In this document: piece after piece, positions 23,001 to 37,300 of the stretch | Position numbering within the stretch: the stretch's first letter is position 1 | Layout of the letters: each line of letters begins with the position of its first letter | NCBI RefSeq assembly: GCF_014905175.1 | Contig: NC_057792.1 | Span: forward strand, 17,366,963-17,430,962 | Origin: Aphidius gifuensis | Taxonomy: Eukaryota; Arthropoda; Insecta; Hymenoptera; Braconidae | Direction of reading: 5' to 3' | Length of the DNA: 64,000 bases | Position numbers and translations under genes: made by a program | Notes under the pieces: model-generated | Told to the model about the DNA's origin: nothing | Databases searched by the model: none | Seen by the model: the letters and a program-made list of their open reading frames with translations, nothing else

Positions 23001-25122
23001 AATCCAATTAATAATCCAACGAGTGATGGACAAAATAAAAATTTTACAAATCCACCAATGACTCGACCAATGAACAGGGTATTACCTATGCAAGCTGTTC
23101 ATATACCAAAACATGAAGTAAAACCTTTACAAAAAAATGACATTAACATTGAAGAAACATTAATTAAAATTGATAAAAAATTATTAAGTCCAGAAATAAT
23201 AATACAAGATAAAATTGTTAAAACAATTGATGATGAAATAAAAATTAAAAATTTTCATACAACAAATGAACAAAATTCAATAATTGAAGATAAATTAACT
23301 AGTCCAATTAATGAAAATACCGATGATAAATTAATTGATGAAAAATTAAATAAAACAATTGTAAATAATGATGAAAAATTAATAATTAATGATAAAAATT
23401 TTACCGAGTCATTGACATCACAATCACTTGAGACATCTATTGAAAAAAATAATTTATTTGACATTAATAATGATGAATCACTGAGTGAAAAATTAGAGAC
23501 TGAAAAAAAATCAAAAAATATTATTGAAAAAATAATCATAAATACAGATAATATTGAAGAATCAAAAGAAAATTTACAAATTGACATTGACAAAGATAAA
23601 ACAGCTCAAAATGGATCATTAAAAATTGTACTACAAAAACAACTTCAAGACGGTTCGTACAAAATAACTCACAATATTAAATCAATCATCCAAGATAATA
23701 TTAATTCTACTATTGATAATAATACAAATACAAATAATAATAATATCAACATGGAAAATAATAAAAAAAGTATTGAAATATTACCATCAAAACAAACACC
23801 ACAAATTACATCAGTTAAATTATTACCAATAAAAACATTTACATTAAAAACAACAACAAATAATATAAATAATAAAAAGCTTGATGATAAAATATTATTA
23901 AATGATGATAAAAATTCTAACCTAATAGATAATAAACATGTGGGTTGTTTACCACCTGTTGCAGTTAAAAAACCAAGAATCATTGATAAAACAAATAATA
24001 ATAACAAACCATTAGAATTATTAAATATAAATAATTTTGATAATAAAAAAAATGAATCAAGTTTGGTATATGAAATTAAATCACAAGATGGTTTTTCTTA
24101 TACTGCATCATCAATGGCTGAGGTATGGGATACAGTATTTAATGCTGTACAAAAAGCAAGAAAGTGTCATAATCTTCCTCCACTAGCACATAATCCATTG
24201 ACTGAAGATATTGGTCTTGATAATAATGCAACAATTTATCTTGTTGAACAATTATCTGGTGTTAATAGATGCACAAAATATAAACCAAAATATCATAATT
24301 TAGCACCACCAACAACTCCAGATAATGATGATGATATACTTAAAGAATCATTACATGGTGCTGCACGTGCTGAACCATTTAAACAACGTAAAGTACATGA
24401 TATGTTTAGTTGGCTTGCATCAAAACATAGACAACAGCCAAATGTTGTAACAATAAGTGAGACTGAAACAAGAAGAGCAGCAAGTACAAATTTACCAATG
24501 GCTATGAGATTTAGAATACTCAAAGAAACATCAAAAGAATCTGTTGGAGTTTATCATTCACCAATTCATGGTAGAGGATTATTTTGTTTGAGAGATATTG
24601 AATGTGGTGAAATGGTCATTGAATATGCTGGTGAAGTATGTAACTCATTTATTTATTTAAATATTATTATTACTATTTATATAAATTATATTTATTATCA
24701 TTATTCAATAGGTTATTCGTGCATCATTGACTGATAAACGTGAAAAGTATTATGACAGTAAACATATTGGCTGTTACATGTTTAAAATTGATGATCATCT
24801 TGTTGTTGATGCAACAATGAAAGGCAATGCAGCAAGATTTATTAATCATTCTTGCGAGGTAATAAATAAACACACTATTAATTATTTACTTTTCCTTTGT
24901 TTATCTATTTTTATTAATATTATTGTCTTTTTTGTTTTTAATTTTTAGCCAAATTGTTACTCAAGGGTTGTCGACATCTTGGGTAAAAAGCATATATTAA
25001 TATTTGCACTTAGAAGAATTATTCAAGGAGAAGAATTAACATACGACTATAAATTTCCATTTGAGGATATTAAAATTCCCTGTACCTGTGGCTCACGCAA
25101 GTGTCGTAAATATCTTAATTAA
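14020..25122 (+). CDS. trx: trithorax, MLL1/2-type histone H3K4 methyltransferase
   Basis: Six exons, all phase 0: 14020-14187, 14735-17164, 17241-17411, 17490-24635, 24712-24858 and 24949-25122. The total is 10,236 nt (3411 aa; fly Trx is about 3700). It starts MGRSKFPGKPPK, the hallmark Trx N-terminus. Order by residue: acidic run; Cys-rich DNA-binding-like region (486-585, CGVCGAVRFYRF...CLKCY); PHD1-3 (about 912-1095); split bromodomain-like helices; extended PHD (1418-1524); FYRN (about 1554-1634, MIGSLTIDFLG, SRLYWST); three Taspase-type sites (1938, 1964, 1992); FYRC (about 3114-3190); WIN motif ARAEP (about 3216); SET (about 3264-3390) with GRGLFC, RFINHSCEPNC and ELTYDYKF; post-SET CTCGSRKCRKYLN. 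It methylates H3K4 in a WDR5/Ash2/Rbbp5 complex and maintains Hox expression. Low-complexity Ser, Gln and Asn runs are frequent. Confidence 0.97.
14372..14393. repeat. C7/G5 inverted tract in trithorax intron 1
   Basis: A run of seven C (14372-14378), then nine mostly A/T bases, then five G (14389-14393). In this AT-rich intron it is a conspicuous GC-only stem of about 5 bp. Function unknown. Confidence 0.5.
20523..20705 (+). other. trx: cluster of three Taspase-1-type cleavage motifs in Trx
   Basis: Within 60 codons the protein reads LQVDG (D1938/G1939), PQIDG (D1964/G1965) and PQLDGADD (D1992/G1993). All match the Q-hydrophobic-D/G motif that Taspase 1 cuts in MLL1 and fly Trx, and the last is followed by acidic residues as in MLL. 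The site lies between FYRN and FYRC, the expected place for cleavage into N- and C-terminal halves that stay paired through those domains. Confidence 0.75.
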
Positions 25123-28100
25123 TATTATTTTATTTTAATTATATTAAATATTATTACCTCAACAACAAACACAAGCGATAGCTTTTTTTAATCAATATTT
25201 TAAAAAATATCTTTTACAAATCACAATCAACGTCATTATAAATTTATTAAATTTTATCATTTTATTAATACATATTATTATTCTTTTAACAATACCTCAA
25301 AGCTCTCAAAGTCTGAACAAAAAAAAAAAATTTCGTTTATAGAAATCGTCTTTTAAATTGATAATGAACATTTTTTATTTAAAAATATAATTGAGAGAAT
25401 AATATCCATATTTTTTAACGCGAATCATGAATATAAATTAATTAAAATTTTTTTTTTACCCAATGAGGGAAAATAAGCAATAATATTAATTTATTTAAGT
25501 CCATGCATTAACAATGAGCCCAGACTATAATATTAAATATTTGACATTTTTTTTTTTTCATCTTTTAAACACCGTATTACAGTTGATAAAATTATTTACA
25601 AAATTTTGCAATACACTCATATAAATCCGTTTAAAAATGAAAAATAAAAAAAAAAAATTTTTTTTTTTTTAAATTAAAATTAAAACAATAAATTGTATAT
25701 AAAAAAATAATAATAATATTAATTTTAATGCATATAGATAGTAGAGATGCTTGATAATGAAAAAAAAAAAAAAAAAAATTATGTAAACATTATGCCTTAC
25801 CGTATTTTAAAATATAATATCGCGTAAATAATATTTTTTTTTTTTTTTAAATTAATAAATTTTTGTTTTTTAAATAAACCAATAGTCAAAAAAATATTTT
25901 TAATTTTAAATCAATGAAAATTGATGAATCTAATCATGTTAACAAATTAATATTATTTAAAATTAATTTAAGATAAAGAAAAAAATTATTAACAAACGTT
26001 TTAATTTTAAATAATTATTATTTTTATATCTACAAATATTGGTAATGATTAAATCAATAATTGTATATTATTAGATTTCTTTTTTTTTATTAAATAATGA
26101 TTTTTATTATTTTTTTTTTTCGATAAATTTGAAGATAAAAATATCTTCGTTTGCCTTAAATAAATAATTAGTAGTTTTTATCTACGCTTCAACTCGGTGA
26201 TTGATATAACTAAGAATATAAAATATTTTATATAATAATTATAATCAAGATCTGTTAAAATTATTTAATATTTTTCTTTTTGTCTGGATGACATTGATCA
26301 TTGAATTTTAGCAATTTAAAAAACCAACAATGTCAGCCAAGGTTGTAGAAATATTTTCATTTTTTTTTTCAATTTTGGTGCTTATCAACACCGTCAAGTG
26401 CACTTTTCATAAAAAAATATTAAATAATTTAAATTAAAAAAAAATGGCCTAGTTTATAAGATATATTGTAATTATTGCTTGAATTTTTTAGATAGATTAA
26501 AACAGATAAAAAGAAAAATGATAATAATAAAAAAAATGTTGAGTATCATTGAGGGAAAAAAAAAAAAATTTAACATTAGTGAAAAATAAAAAATGCAAGG
26601 CATGAATTATTATTATTATTATTAATTGCAAATTTAATGAAAAAAGAAGAGAAAAATAATATAAAGCAAAAAGAATAATGAAGAAAAAAAAGTAATAAAT
26701 GATGGCAGGAACATTATTTGTGTGTGAGGCAAATGTAGAATGTGCGAAACATTTTTAAATCGGCCTGGTTTGGTACAAAATATTCATGACGAATTGTATG
26801 AAATATGTTGTGAAACAGTGCGGGAAAAATGGAAACTTGTTCTGGTCACGAAAAATTGCCATTTTTTTTTTTATTTTATAGATATTTAGGGAAAAAGAAA
26901 AATGAAAATAAAAAAAAGTATTTTGATTTAGTATTTCAACAATTTATAGCCATTATGAAAAAAAAAGGTAAAAATATTGTTACAATAATATTATAAACAT
27001 TTAATAATAATAATTATAATTTATAATAATAAATAATAATAGTTTACACTATGACATATTGTAGGATTGTTAGATATTTTATTAATATTTATTGGATGGT
27101 TTTAAAAATCTATAAACTAAGAAAAAGTTGAAAAAAAAAAAATAATTAATTTAGCGAAATAAAAAAAAAAAAAAATGTACTAATTAAATTTAATAATTTC
27201 GATAAAAACATATGAGTGAAAAAAGAAAATTTATTTTTTAATTTTATTAATGAAAAAGAGAAAAAAAAGAAAAATAAAAAAAAAAGAAAAAAAAAGTTTT
27301 TTAAATAAAATGTTTACTAAAATTGTATTTGAATGAAATTGAGATTATCCATAATATGGCAACTAATTTCTAATGAAAAAAAAAACCATGTATGATAATA
27401 TAATATATATTATATTTTAGATATGTACTATCTGTAGACTGAACATTGAAAATTAATAGGCGACTGTAACTATATTAATTTTTGTTATGCTCCTAAGACA
27501 ATTTTAATTATCACACATCTAAAAATAGTTTTTAAATAATAAATTTTAACACACAAAAATATTAATTCTTATTAATATACACGTTGTCTATTTTTGTTTC
27601 AATTTAATCTGTGAGATAAATAATTAAATTACCTTTAAAGTATCACCGCACACAATGACATGTATAAACTCGTTTGAATTTGTAATAAAATTTATTGCGC
27701 ATGAAAAAACAAGTCTAGCTCTTCATTTGTTTTTGGTAACATGAAATTGAAAAAAAAATTAAACAAATAAACCACTAATCTTAATTTAAACAATTATTTT
27801 ATCTTTTTTGTTCATTTTTCATAGAGATAATATCAATTTTAATACCGTATTTTTGTTTTTTAATGTTTCTTTTACATTTTTTTTCAGAATAATAATATAA
27901 TTTTTATGAAAAAAATTAAAATTAATGCTGAAATTTTACAGAGTAAATATTTGTTAATATATACATAGTAGCTATTATCAAAAAAAAAAAAAAATCAAAA
28001 AAATCCATATAATTATTTGCCAGAACGTTTGTGATTTTTTCAAAAAATTTGATAAATAATATTTCAATTTTTTGATAAAATTATGAAATATTAAATTTAC

Positions 28101-29690
28101 AAAAAATTAAAAGAAAAAAAAATAATTATTATGATAATAAAATGAATATAAACACATAATAAACGTGAATAATAATATTTATAATAATGCGTATTTTATA
28201 AATAATAAATATATTTCATAATAATATACATATTAAAGTGAAAAAAATTTATTATTATTGTATTAATGTGCAATATAATAATTTGTATAAATGTGCATTG
28301 TAAAAATGTATATATTATTTATAAAATGTTCGTGGGGAATTAATTAAAAAAAAATATAAACAACAAAAGAACTTTCGCCAGAAGGTAGATATCATACGCA
28401 CCAATCAACAATCAACATAATCAACAATCAACATATGTATATGAAGAAAAAAAAAATTAAAACAAAATGATGTGTAAGTACATATATATATATTATTTTT
28501 TTTTTTGTAATATTGTGTATATTATCCCTGAAAATTAAACACGAGTTTTTAATAATCATCAAGCAAAGCAGTAGCAATAAGCAAGCAATAAGTAGCAACA
28601 GCTCAAAACAAGCCACCCGTAAAGTTTGTACGTCTAATTATGAAACTGCCGCAGTTGTGGCATTCATTATAAATACTACTATACTATAAACGTATTTAAA
28701 CTATATGTGTTTAGTTGTAAATTAAATTTTTTTATACATAGAACATCATTTTTCTAATTTTACAATTTTATGAAAAATATTTTAAACACTTTTTTACGTC
28801 AAGATAATATTAATTAATTAAAAATATAGGTATATATTTTAAATGTCTGGCTATTTTTAAAAATATTTTTCTTTTTTAACAAGAAAAAAAATATGTATAT
28901 ATATTTTAAAGAGACACGCGCAAATTTATCCAAATTTGCTAGACAAAAAAAATTGAAATTTTGCCAATAATTATTGTCAAGTAAGTGGTAAAATATACCT
29001 TGAAAAAATAGTTGAATAATAAATATTAATATATGAATAATAATAATAATAGTTTAATTAAATAATAATAAAAAAAAATAGTTGGCGCGAGTAAGTGCAA
29101 TTTCATTTAGTTGCATTTTATTTAAGCATGAATGATACTGCTCTTTGGCCTGTTGTCACGCGAAATGTTTACTGTACCACTTGATCCCTTTTTTTATTTT
29201 CTTTTTCTCATTCATTATTTACTATTAAACTATGTCTTTTACTATGTCAAATTTAGTCATATATTTAAATAATAAATATTGATCATTAATTACCTTTTTC
29301 ATACAGAGAATTAAAACAAATTAATCTTAAAAATATATTTATTTTCTCTGTCAGCCAGTGAGCGTAAATATATTTTTTACAAATATTTAAATATACCCAG
29401 GGAATATTTTATAATCTATACGTTACTGAAAATTTGCTTGGCACTTTCTCACTTATTGTTTTTTCTTTACAAAATCATCTACCTATGTATACTTATCATA
29501 TATATATTTACAAAACCCACGCAGTACTGTGCATACCTTTTTTTTTTTAATAATTCAAACTTGCTTTTAATCCTTATCGATTAAAAAAAAAAAAGAAAAA
29601 TCAAATAAAAATTTAACAAAAGCAAAATATTTGCAAGGATTATTCATAATAATTTTTATGATATTTAAAAGATAATATAAAAAATATATT
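25123..29690. other. trithorax 3' UTR and gene-poor AT-rich region
   Basis: No coding exon, tRNA or structured RNA was recognised. The sequence is dominated by A and T runs. Somewhat more complex patches occur near 26700-26860, 28360-28440, 28600-28680 and 29080-29190. They could be UTR or regulatory segments but carry no identifiable motif. Confidence 0.5.
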
Positions 29691-30190
29691 TTATGGCGGC
29701 AAGAAAAGAGAAAGATTCCATTTAAAAAAAAAAAAAAATCTATGAGAGTAAGAATAAGAATTCACACACCAGCAGTGGGAGAAAAAAAACGAGAGAGAGA
29801 GCGGGAGATGGGATTTGTTAAAACAACAATAATAATAACAACAATAACAACAACAACAACAACAATAATGAGCCGGCCCTGGGGAGAGTAAAAAGAGTGA
29901 GAGAGAGAGAACGATAAAAAAGAGATGAAAAAAGTGTGTGAGGCTGTCGACTGCTGCCGACTGGCGCCGAGTGATTCTATACTCAGTGACTCGGTTGGTC
30001 CGATCATTTATCACACACACATATCCAAAATGCATGTAAGCGAAATACTGTATATGTAGTCTCTCTCTTTCTTATTGTGTAGAGAGATATACATTGTATG
30101 TATTGTGTAGGTGCTTGGTGCCGTGCTCGAACCAGCGCCAACACCAGTGAGCACCAGCCGCCCGCCGTCGTTGCCACAGCTCTTCATCGT
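29691..30190 (+). promoter_or_regulatory. GC-richer promoter-like block, candidate distal capicua promoter/first exon
   Basis: The most GC-rich non-coding stretch before capicua. GA-rich and CAA-repeat DNA (29790-29910) leads into 29940-30190, which has CTGCCGACTGGCGCCGAGTG, several CpGs and CAGC/CCGCCCGCCG at 30125-30180. It lies on the capicua side of a gene desert and no other gene follows for 8 kb. A distal non-coding first exon of capicua is the simplest reading, not proven. Confidence 0.4.
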
Positions 30191-32341
30191 TAAATTATCA
30201 TTGATATACTATTATCATTATTTAAAAAAAAAATTAAAATAATAATAATATACCTAATAAAGTCAGTGTTATTACAATTAATTATTAAATTAAAATACCG
30301 TAATTAATTAATTTAAAAAACTAAATAAATACGCGTGTGTGAAAAGTGAATTATTATTATTATTTTTTTTTCTTTTTTTTTTTTTAAATTAAGTGTACAT
30401 ATACTAACCCTAAGTTGGTTATTAATGTGTGACCTCACTCTGACATATCAATACACCAAAAAATATAAATTAAATAAATTGTGACTTAATATTATTTATA
30501 ACAATTAATATTATTATGTAATTTACATAATTAAAATGTTATAAATGAAAAAAAAGAAAAATAAAGGATAAAAATTATAGTTAATTTTTTTTTTTTATTT
30601 TAAATTTTTTTTTCTATTTTGAAAAAAAAAAAAAAAAAAATATATATATGTTCATGTATTTCAAGTGTTGAGTGGATATTTCTTTTGTCGTCGACCGGTG
30701 CCCCTGTGTATATGTGTGTAAGTATATATATATAACAATTTAGTGTGTGTTTGTGGAGATATATATATGTATATATGACCTGTCAGTGAATCGTGCACAA
30801 ACGCGCATGTGTATTTCTATCTTTATCCTCTCATTCTTCTCGTTTTACTATAGCCACTATATATCTACTTATTTTTTATTTAAAATATTTTCATCTATCA
30901 AAAAAAAAATATATAAATATTCATTTATCACTTTTTTTTATCATTTAAATTAAATCTTATATATATATATATTTTTTTGTTTATTAGTTTATTTTTAATA
31001 TACAAATATATTTACCTTTTTTTTCTTGTGAAAAATTAAAAAATAACAAGACTTATGGTAACAGTTAAAATAATATATTTAAAAAAAATTTAATATATAT
31101 CAAAACAAGTGTGGAGTAAAAAAAAAATTATACACAATATTGTTTTAATAACATCTTTGTTTGTTTTTTTTTTTTTTTTAACAAATTATATATTGAAAGA
31201 AAACGTAATACAATTATTATTACAATTTACTCCAAAAAAAAGAGAGAGTAAAAGAAAAAGAAAAAAATCTTGTTAAACATCTCTTGAGATAAATAAATTA
31301 ATTTAATTGTTAATTATGTTTGTATAGTATAGTTTTTTGTATAAACATAGTTATCCTTACATATGTGAATTTATTAATCATTTTTAAATATGTATTAGTG
31401 ACTTACAATCACACATACACATACATACATAAACTTGTGTTTGAGTGGGTGGGTTGGTATACCAAGCAATTGCAACAAATATAATAATAATAATAATATA
31501 TTTTAATACATTTAAAAAAAAAAAAAAATATATATATAGTGTCGAGAAGGAAGTTTTTTGTGTGCGCGTGTGTATAATAATATTTTTTTAATATATAAAA
31601 TGTCAATAATTCAATGTTTATAATGGAGTCATTGCGATGAAAAAGTTGTCATGATTTTACGCACGGTTAATACATAGTATACTATTTTAAGTGAGATGAG
31701 TACTCTAAAATAAGTGAGAGTGTAACCTCGCAATATGTGTGTAAAACGCGATATAAAAAAAAAGAAAAATAATATTTATTTAAATACAATATTAAGTGAT
31801 AAATAAAGCATAATATTATTATTGTTTTTTTTTGTAGTAAATAATAAACAACAATTTAAAAAAAGGTTCGTTGTTTACAGGTGATGATGATGATGGAATG
31901 TGTCATTGAAGTATTATGCAAAATAAAAGAAAAAAAAAAAAAAAAAGTTTAATCAAACAAAAAATAAAAAATGTTGCAATGAATGGATGAATGAATGAAG
32001 TGACGACTCGTTGACGATAATAACTCAATATAGATTTTGTTGTTATCCCCCGACAAGCTGCAATATGTCTTATTAAGCTGTGCCATCTTGAAAGGTGTAC
32101 ACATTGATTAATGCATGTACACTTATTTGTAGATTAATTTTTAATTTGCATTTTTTTTTTTTTTCTTTTATTTTTTTTTCCCCTCGTGTTGCTAAAATAT
32201 ATGTGTAAGACTCACTCATGCAAGACAATTTATATAGTAGTAGTAGTATATAGTCATACAATATTGTAGCAATAATAATATATACACAAAAAATTATATG
32301 AAAAAAAAATTAAAAGTATTGTGCAGTTGGTTTTTTCTACT

Positions 32342-32372
32342 CGCGCGCGCGTTCACTTCCTACGCGCGTGCG
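32342..32372. repeat. alternating CG hairpin (Z-DNA-prone)
   Basis: CGCGCGCGCGT (32342-32352) pairs with ACGCGCGTGCG (32362-32372) across a 9-nt loop. All 11 pairs form if one G-T wobble is allowed. It is the densest CpG cluster for kilobases and an alternating purine-pyrimidine tract. Confidence 0.7.
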
Positions 32373-34297
32373 TCATATATTTCATTGTTTGTATTAATAT
32401 GTGCATCTCTCTATATATATACACACAAATAATAATAATAATAATTTTATATAGTGTAGTTTAATATACACTGATAATATATTATTATTATAATTTTTTT
32501 CTATTTAATTATTTGTCTTTTTGTCCGGTCGTTTTTTCATAGTTTTTGTTTATCATCAATTTATTTAAAATTTATCCTCGTAATTTTATGAGATTTTGAT
32601 AAATTTTTATATAGATAAATAAGTATATATTTTTATTTTTTAAATATATATATTGTTGTTTTTTTTTATTTTAAATAGTACAGGTAGCTTAAAAAATAGT
32701 TTAAATATTGAATAGAAAATTGAGTTTATTAAATGCTGGTTTCTTCTTTAATTTCTATTTAAAAATTTTAATTGATAATTTATATATTTGATAGTGTAAT
32801 TTAATTTTTCGGGTATTTATTTAATTAATTTATTATTTAATCTTGTGTACATCAGTTTAGTTAATTGAAATAGGCATGTATCAAAAATTCCTATTTGCGC
32901 TATAAATTTTGACTGGAATATACATGTCCAGAGCTTTTAAATTCTGCATGTGTTGCATTTGTCTTTAACAGTCATATATTTATTTTACAAACCCTACAGT
33001 ATTCCTAGAATAACGAGAAAAAAAATTTATATTTAATTTTAAATGTTACTTATATTTATTTCCTTAAAATTAATTTAAATTAAATCAACAAATTTATCCT
33101 CTTAATATTTAAAATATTATTTTTTAAATATTTACCACATTTTGATTGTATCTATTTATTATTACTTTGCTATATATAGATTAAAGTGCATATGTTCATA
33201 GTAGAAAACTGGCCATGTGTCAACTGTAAAATTTATATACATATATATAATTGTTATGATTATTTTTAGTGATACTAAGCTTTTTGCTTTTATCACTAAT
33301 ACGTGTTACTTACAATTTAATACTTTTGTACTTGACTTACTAAATACTTGTTTTTTTTTTTTTTTTATATTTTGTGTATTATGTCCCTTATCGCTTCATA
33401 TAAATAAATACATTTCATTTCCAATGTCATTTAAAAAAAAGGACATTGAAAAAATAATAAAATAATGCGAATAATGCGTATTTTTTTTTTCATTTTTTTT
33501 TATTCTAAAATTTTAAAAAATAAAACTCAATTAATATTTTTTTTTTTTTCTAAATAATATTTAAAAAATAGTTAAATTTTTTGTTCAACTCAACGTGCTC
33601 TGCATTTATTAGAATGTATATATTTATTTCAACTATTTAAAAAAACCAGTTCGAAAATCAAATGATCAAGAATGAAAATAAAAAATTTCAAATAACATAA
33701 AAACGAAAACGTAAAAAATTAGACACAGTGAGTGCGGTTTGGTTGGTTTCCTATTGTCTATTAAATTTGAAAAGAACTCAATCGTTCATTCACAACACAT
33801 GCCCATTTCTTCTTTTTTATTTACTTCAAAATAATCTTTTATATATCGTTGGGATATATAAGGTATTGGTTACAATACTTGTAAGGGTTGTTAGGGTCTA
33901 TTGAAAGAACAGCTTCACTCCCGTTGTGCAGGTGAATCAACCCCTCTAGTCAATCGACTTTTATTTTTTACAATTTATTGCTCCCAAAACATCACATTAA
34001 ATTAATACAAAATATACATATTTAAAAAAAAATTGACTCTTAAATAGCAATTAAAATCATAATTATTTAAAAGAAAAAAAAAATTGAATTGGTCATTTGG
34101 AGAATATGAAGTATACACACTACCATGAACAAGTTTTTAGGTTTCGAAAGTGGCGCCGAGTGAATAGTGGCTATCTCTCTGGTATTTGGTTGAAAAAAAT
34201 TTGAAAAAAAAAAATATATATACATAGAGGGGCAGAGAGGATAGGAGGGCTAACAGATAAAAGAGTGGCTAAAAAGAAATAAGGTGGAAGAAGAAGG

Positions 34298-34321
34298 CCG
34301 TCGTCGTCGTCGTGGTCGTGT
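34298..34321. repeat. GTC trinucleotide microsatellite
   Basis: A short CGT/GTC repeat (GTCGTCGTCGTCGTGGTCGTG) next to GA-rich DNA in the capicua leader region. It is CpG-rich in an AT-rich context. Confidence 0.6.
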
Positions 34322-37300
34322 GTCTTTAACATGTTGAAAGAGGTCGTTTGTTTTCTTCAACGAAAGATCTATACACGAATAAATGGAAGACTCCATCTCA
34401 CACACGATCAATAAAATTTTACTGAGCATATTAATGCAAAGCAATACCACTACACATAATAAAAAAATTAATAAAAATAATAATATCATTCAACAAGGCG
34501 CTCCTTTTTTTTTTTTTTCTTCATCATGGCTCAATAATATTTATCAAAAATAATTTTTAACATTTTTTAACAAGTGACAATTCACGTGCAATTTTAATAT
34601 TGAATTACAATTAATGATGATAAATAAAATACTAGCAGTATGCTTATTAAAAAATTGGCATTGTCGTTTTTTTTTTTTTCTCAAATATATATACCTATAA
34701 AAGAAAAGAAATAAATAAAAAAATCCAGCCATCAGTATCCCCCAAGGTCCTTCAACAATGAATAGAAACCACTTGAAAGAATAAAAGCTATATAAAAGAT
34801 GTAAAAAATAAGAAAAAAAAAAAAAGATGCGGAAAAAATCTCAATCATTTGAGCCTTTAATAAAAATAGATTTTCCCACTGTGAAATCTTAGTTTCTTCG
34901 AATTCCACTTGAAGATTTTTTTATTTTTTTTTTTTGGGTGTAGTATTATACTACCTGCTGCGTGTCGAGTTGTGTCGCCGGTATATACGCATAGTAACAC
35001 ACACATCGACTGACTTAAAAATCTACCATAGAAAATTGTATAGAGCCTGAACTATTAGACGAAACACAGAAAGGTGAAATGGAAAAAAAAAATATATCTA
35101 TAAGACATATAATAGGTATAATGAAAGGGAGGGACAATGGTTTTTGAGTAGGTAGGTGGTGGATAGATGGTGGCTTGATCTTGCTAGTCTAGACTTTATT
35201 CTTACTAGCTTTTAGTTATAGCTAGAAACAAGTGAAACGATAAAACTAGTTGTAAGTATAGTTGGGTGAAAGAAAAAAAAAAAAAGAATAAGCGCCTTAC
35301 AAGTTGCTAGCACCAGTCAACATCAAAACTTGTGTTGTTGTAGTATATTGCTCTTTTTTCATTTTATTATTCTTTACTAGAAAAATAGCTGAAGACATAA
35401 CGAGTGTGTTTTCTTAGCGAACGATCATCATTCATAGGATGACATGGGTTTTTAAAGTTTTCAGACTTTTTTTTTTCTCTTTTCTTTTTTCATCTATTGT
35501 GAAAAATTTCTTTAGCTGAAAACTGTCTGTCTTCATTAATTACCAAAAAATTAAATAATAGCACAGTTACCTGGGCTCTCCTGTCTTATCCGCAATATTT
35601 CTCTTAGCAGCAGGAGGATCAGTTAAGAGTATTGTGTTTACAGATATTCAAACTTCATTGGAATTACATGTCTTTTTTTTTTTTTCTTTCAAATTTAAAA
35701 TATATTATTTAAAAATAATAAATAATTTAATTAAAGCTATCTCGCGATAATGATGAATCTTTTTTTTCAAAATTCTCCAAACTTCCGGACATTTAAAAAA
35801 AAAACTTGAAAAGATTAGATAGTATATACGCTATGTGAATCATTAATTGACGTCAATTTTCGAAAAATAAAATTAACTGTCATTTTATTTTCCTCTTACT
35901 TTTATCCTTTGTTTTTAAAAATATTTATCATAATCTCTTGCTGCTGCTATACTAGGTGCTATACCTACTCTCTTTTTCTAATCAACGAAAAAAAAAAAAT
36001 TACTCATTGAATCATTGAATAAATAGATACACGTATTGTGATGCTATATTCATAAACTTATTACATCTTCCCCTACTTAATTTCTATATGCTGATGATCG
36101 TTATGATTTTTTTATTTTTTTATTTTTTCTACTCTAGCAAATCTACTTAGTCCCCATATATTTCCATCTCTCATTCTTTTATTATCTCGAGTCTCATTAG
36201 AGCCTATACTGTTGTTTTCGTTTTTTTTACAACTTCTTATGTATATCTACTACAACTTGGATATACTACGCCCCTACCAAGCCAAGCATCTCACTCTCAA
36301 CTTTAGTATATCTTTCATTTAATGTCGGTGCAACGATCGAACTCAAGTATAGTATAAATATTTTCTTTTTCATTATTTTTATATTATTAATCAACTATTT
36401 TTTTTTTATTTTATATCACTCTAAATATTCATCAAGTAATTATTATTATTGTTTTTATTTTTTGTTCACGTGAGAAGATGGATAGGTCAAATAATTTTAA
36501 CTTAAATTTCTTTTCCACAAAATTACGTTATGTCAGGTAGTCGAAAAAAAAATATTAAAAAACTATTTATAGTTTGATTAAGTAACAAAAAAAAAAAAGG
36601 AAAAAAAATATGCCAATATAAAACACGTGTTTATTTGCCACGTCCCCAGCCGGTGTAGATCAATTATCAGTAAATTAGTCATTCAAAAAAAAAAAAAGAA
36701 AAAAAAATTATTGTTTTGGTATATTGTTGGTCTTATTGGATGTTTTCTTATTTTTCCTTGATAATCTTACAATAAAGAAAGGTCAAGACAACAAATTTCA
36801 TTAATTTATTATAATTTTCATATATTTTTTTTTTTTTTGCTCTTTTCTCTCGCGTTGTATCCATGTGTGATAATTTTATTGTTTTTTATGATGATGATGA
36901 TGATGATGACGAGTTGTTGAACGATGAGTTGTTGTATGCATGAATTATTAATATATGTATGTACAATTGTACGAATGTATAGTGTGTTTATGATTAAAAA
37001 CGGCGTGACTCGTGAGTCGATTAAACATTTTACCGGCAGCAAGTTACTCGTTCAAGTCACGGAACATTTTATTATTATAAAGTATGCTGAGCCGGGATTG
37101 TAGCTCTAGGCATCTTCATGATTCAAGCATTTCGATTTTTTTCTTTTATGGATCCTGGGGGGCTCATTGACCTGTCGAATCTTGGAATTCTTTGAATTTT
37201 TTTTTCCAACAGAATCTACTTTGCTTTTTTTCTTTTTTTTTTTTTCTTCGTAAGAATAATACCAAAAAAAAAAAAAAAATTATTAATTTTTCGCCAAAAC

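Noticed and set aside
29691..30035. 114-codon minus-strand frame with Cys/Tyr and Phe runs in the capicua promoter region.
   Set aside because: It is a by-product of CAA-repeat, GA-rich and A-run DNA read antisense; it has low complexity and no domain.
30110..30150. GGTTCGAGC-like sequence on the minus strand suggesting a tRNA T-loop.
   Set aside because: The flanking five-base stem does not pair, and no A box or acceptor stem is present.
36996..37060. Segment TTTACCGGCAGCAAG resembling miR-8 star.
   Set aside because: Several mismatches and no TAATACTGTCAGG-type mature arm nearby.
37085..37140. tRNA-like AGCTCTAGGCATC...GATTCAAGC segment.
   Set aside because: No cloverleaf arms pair and the B-box consensus is not met.
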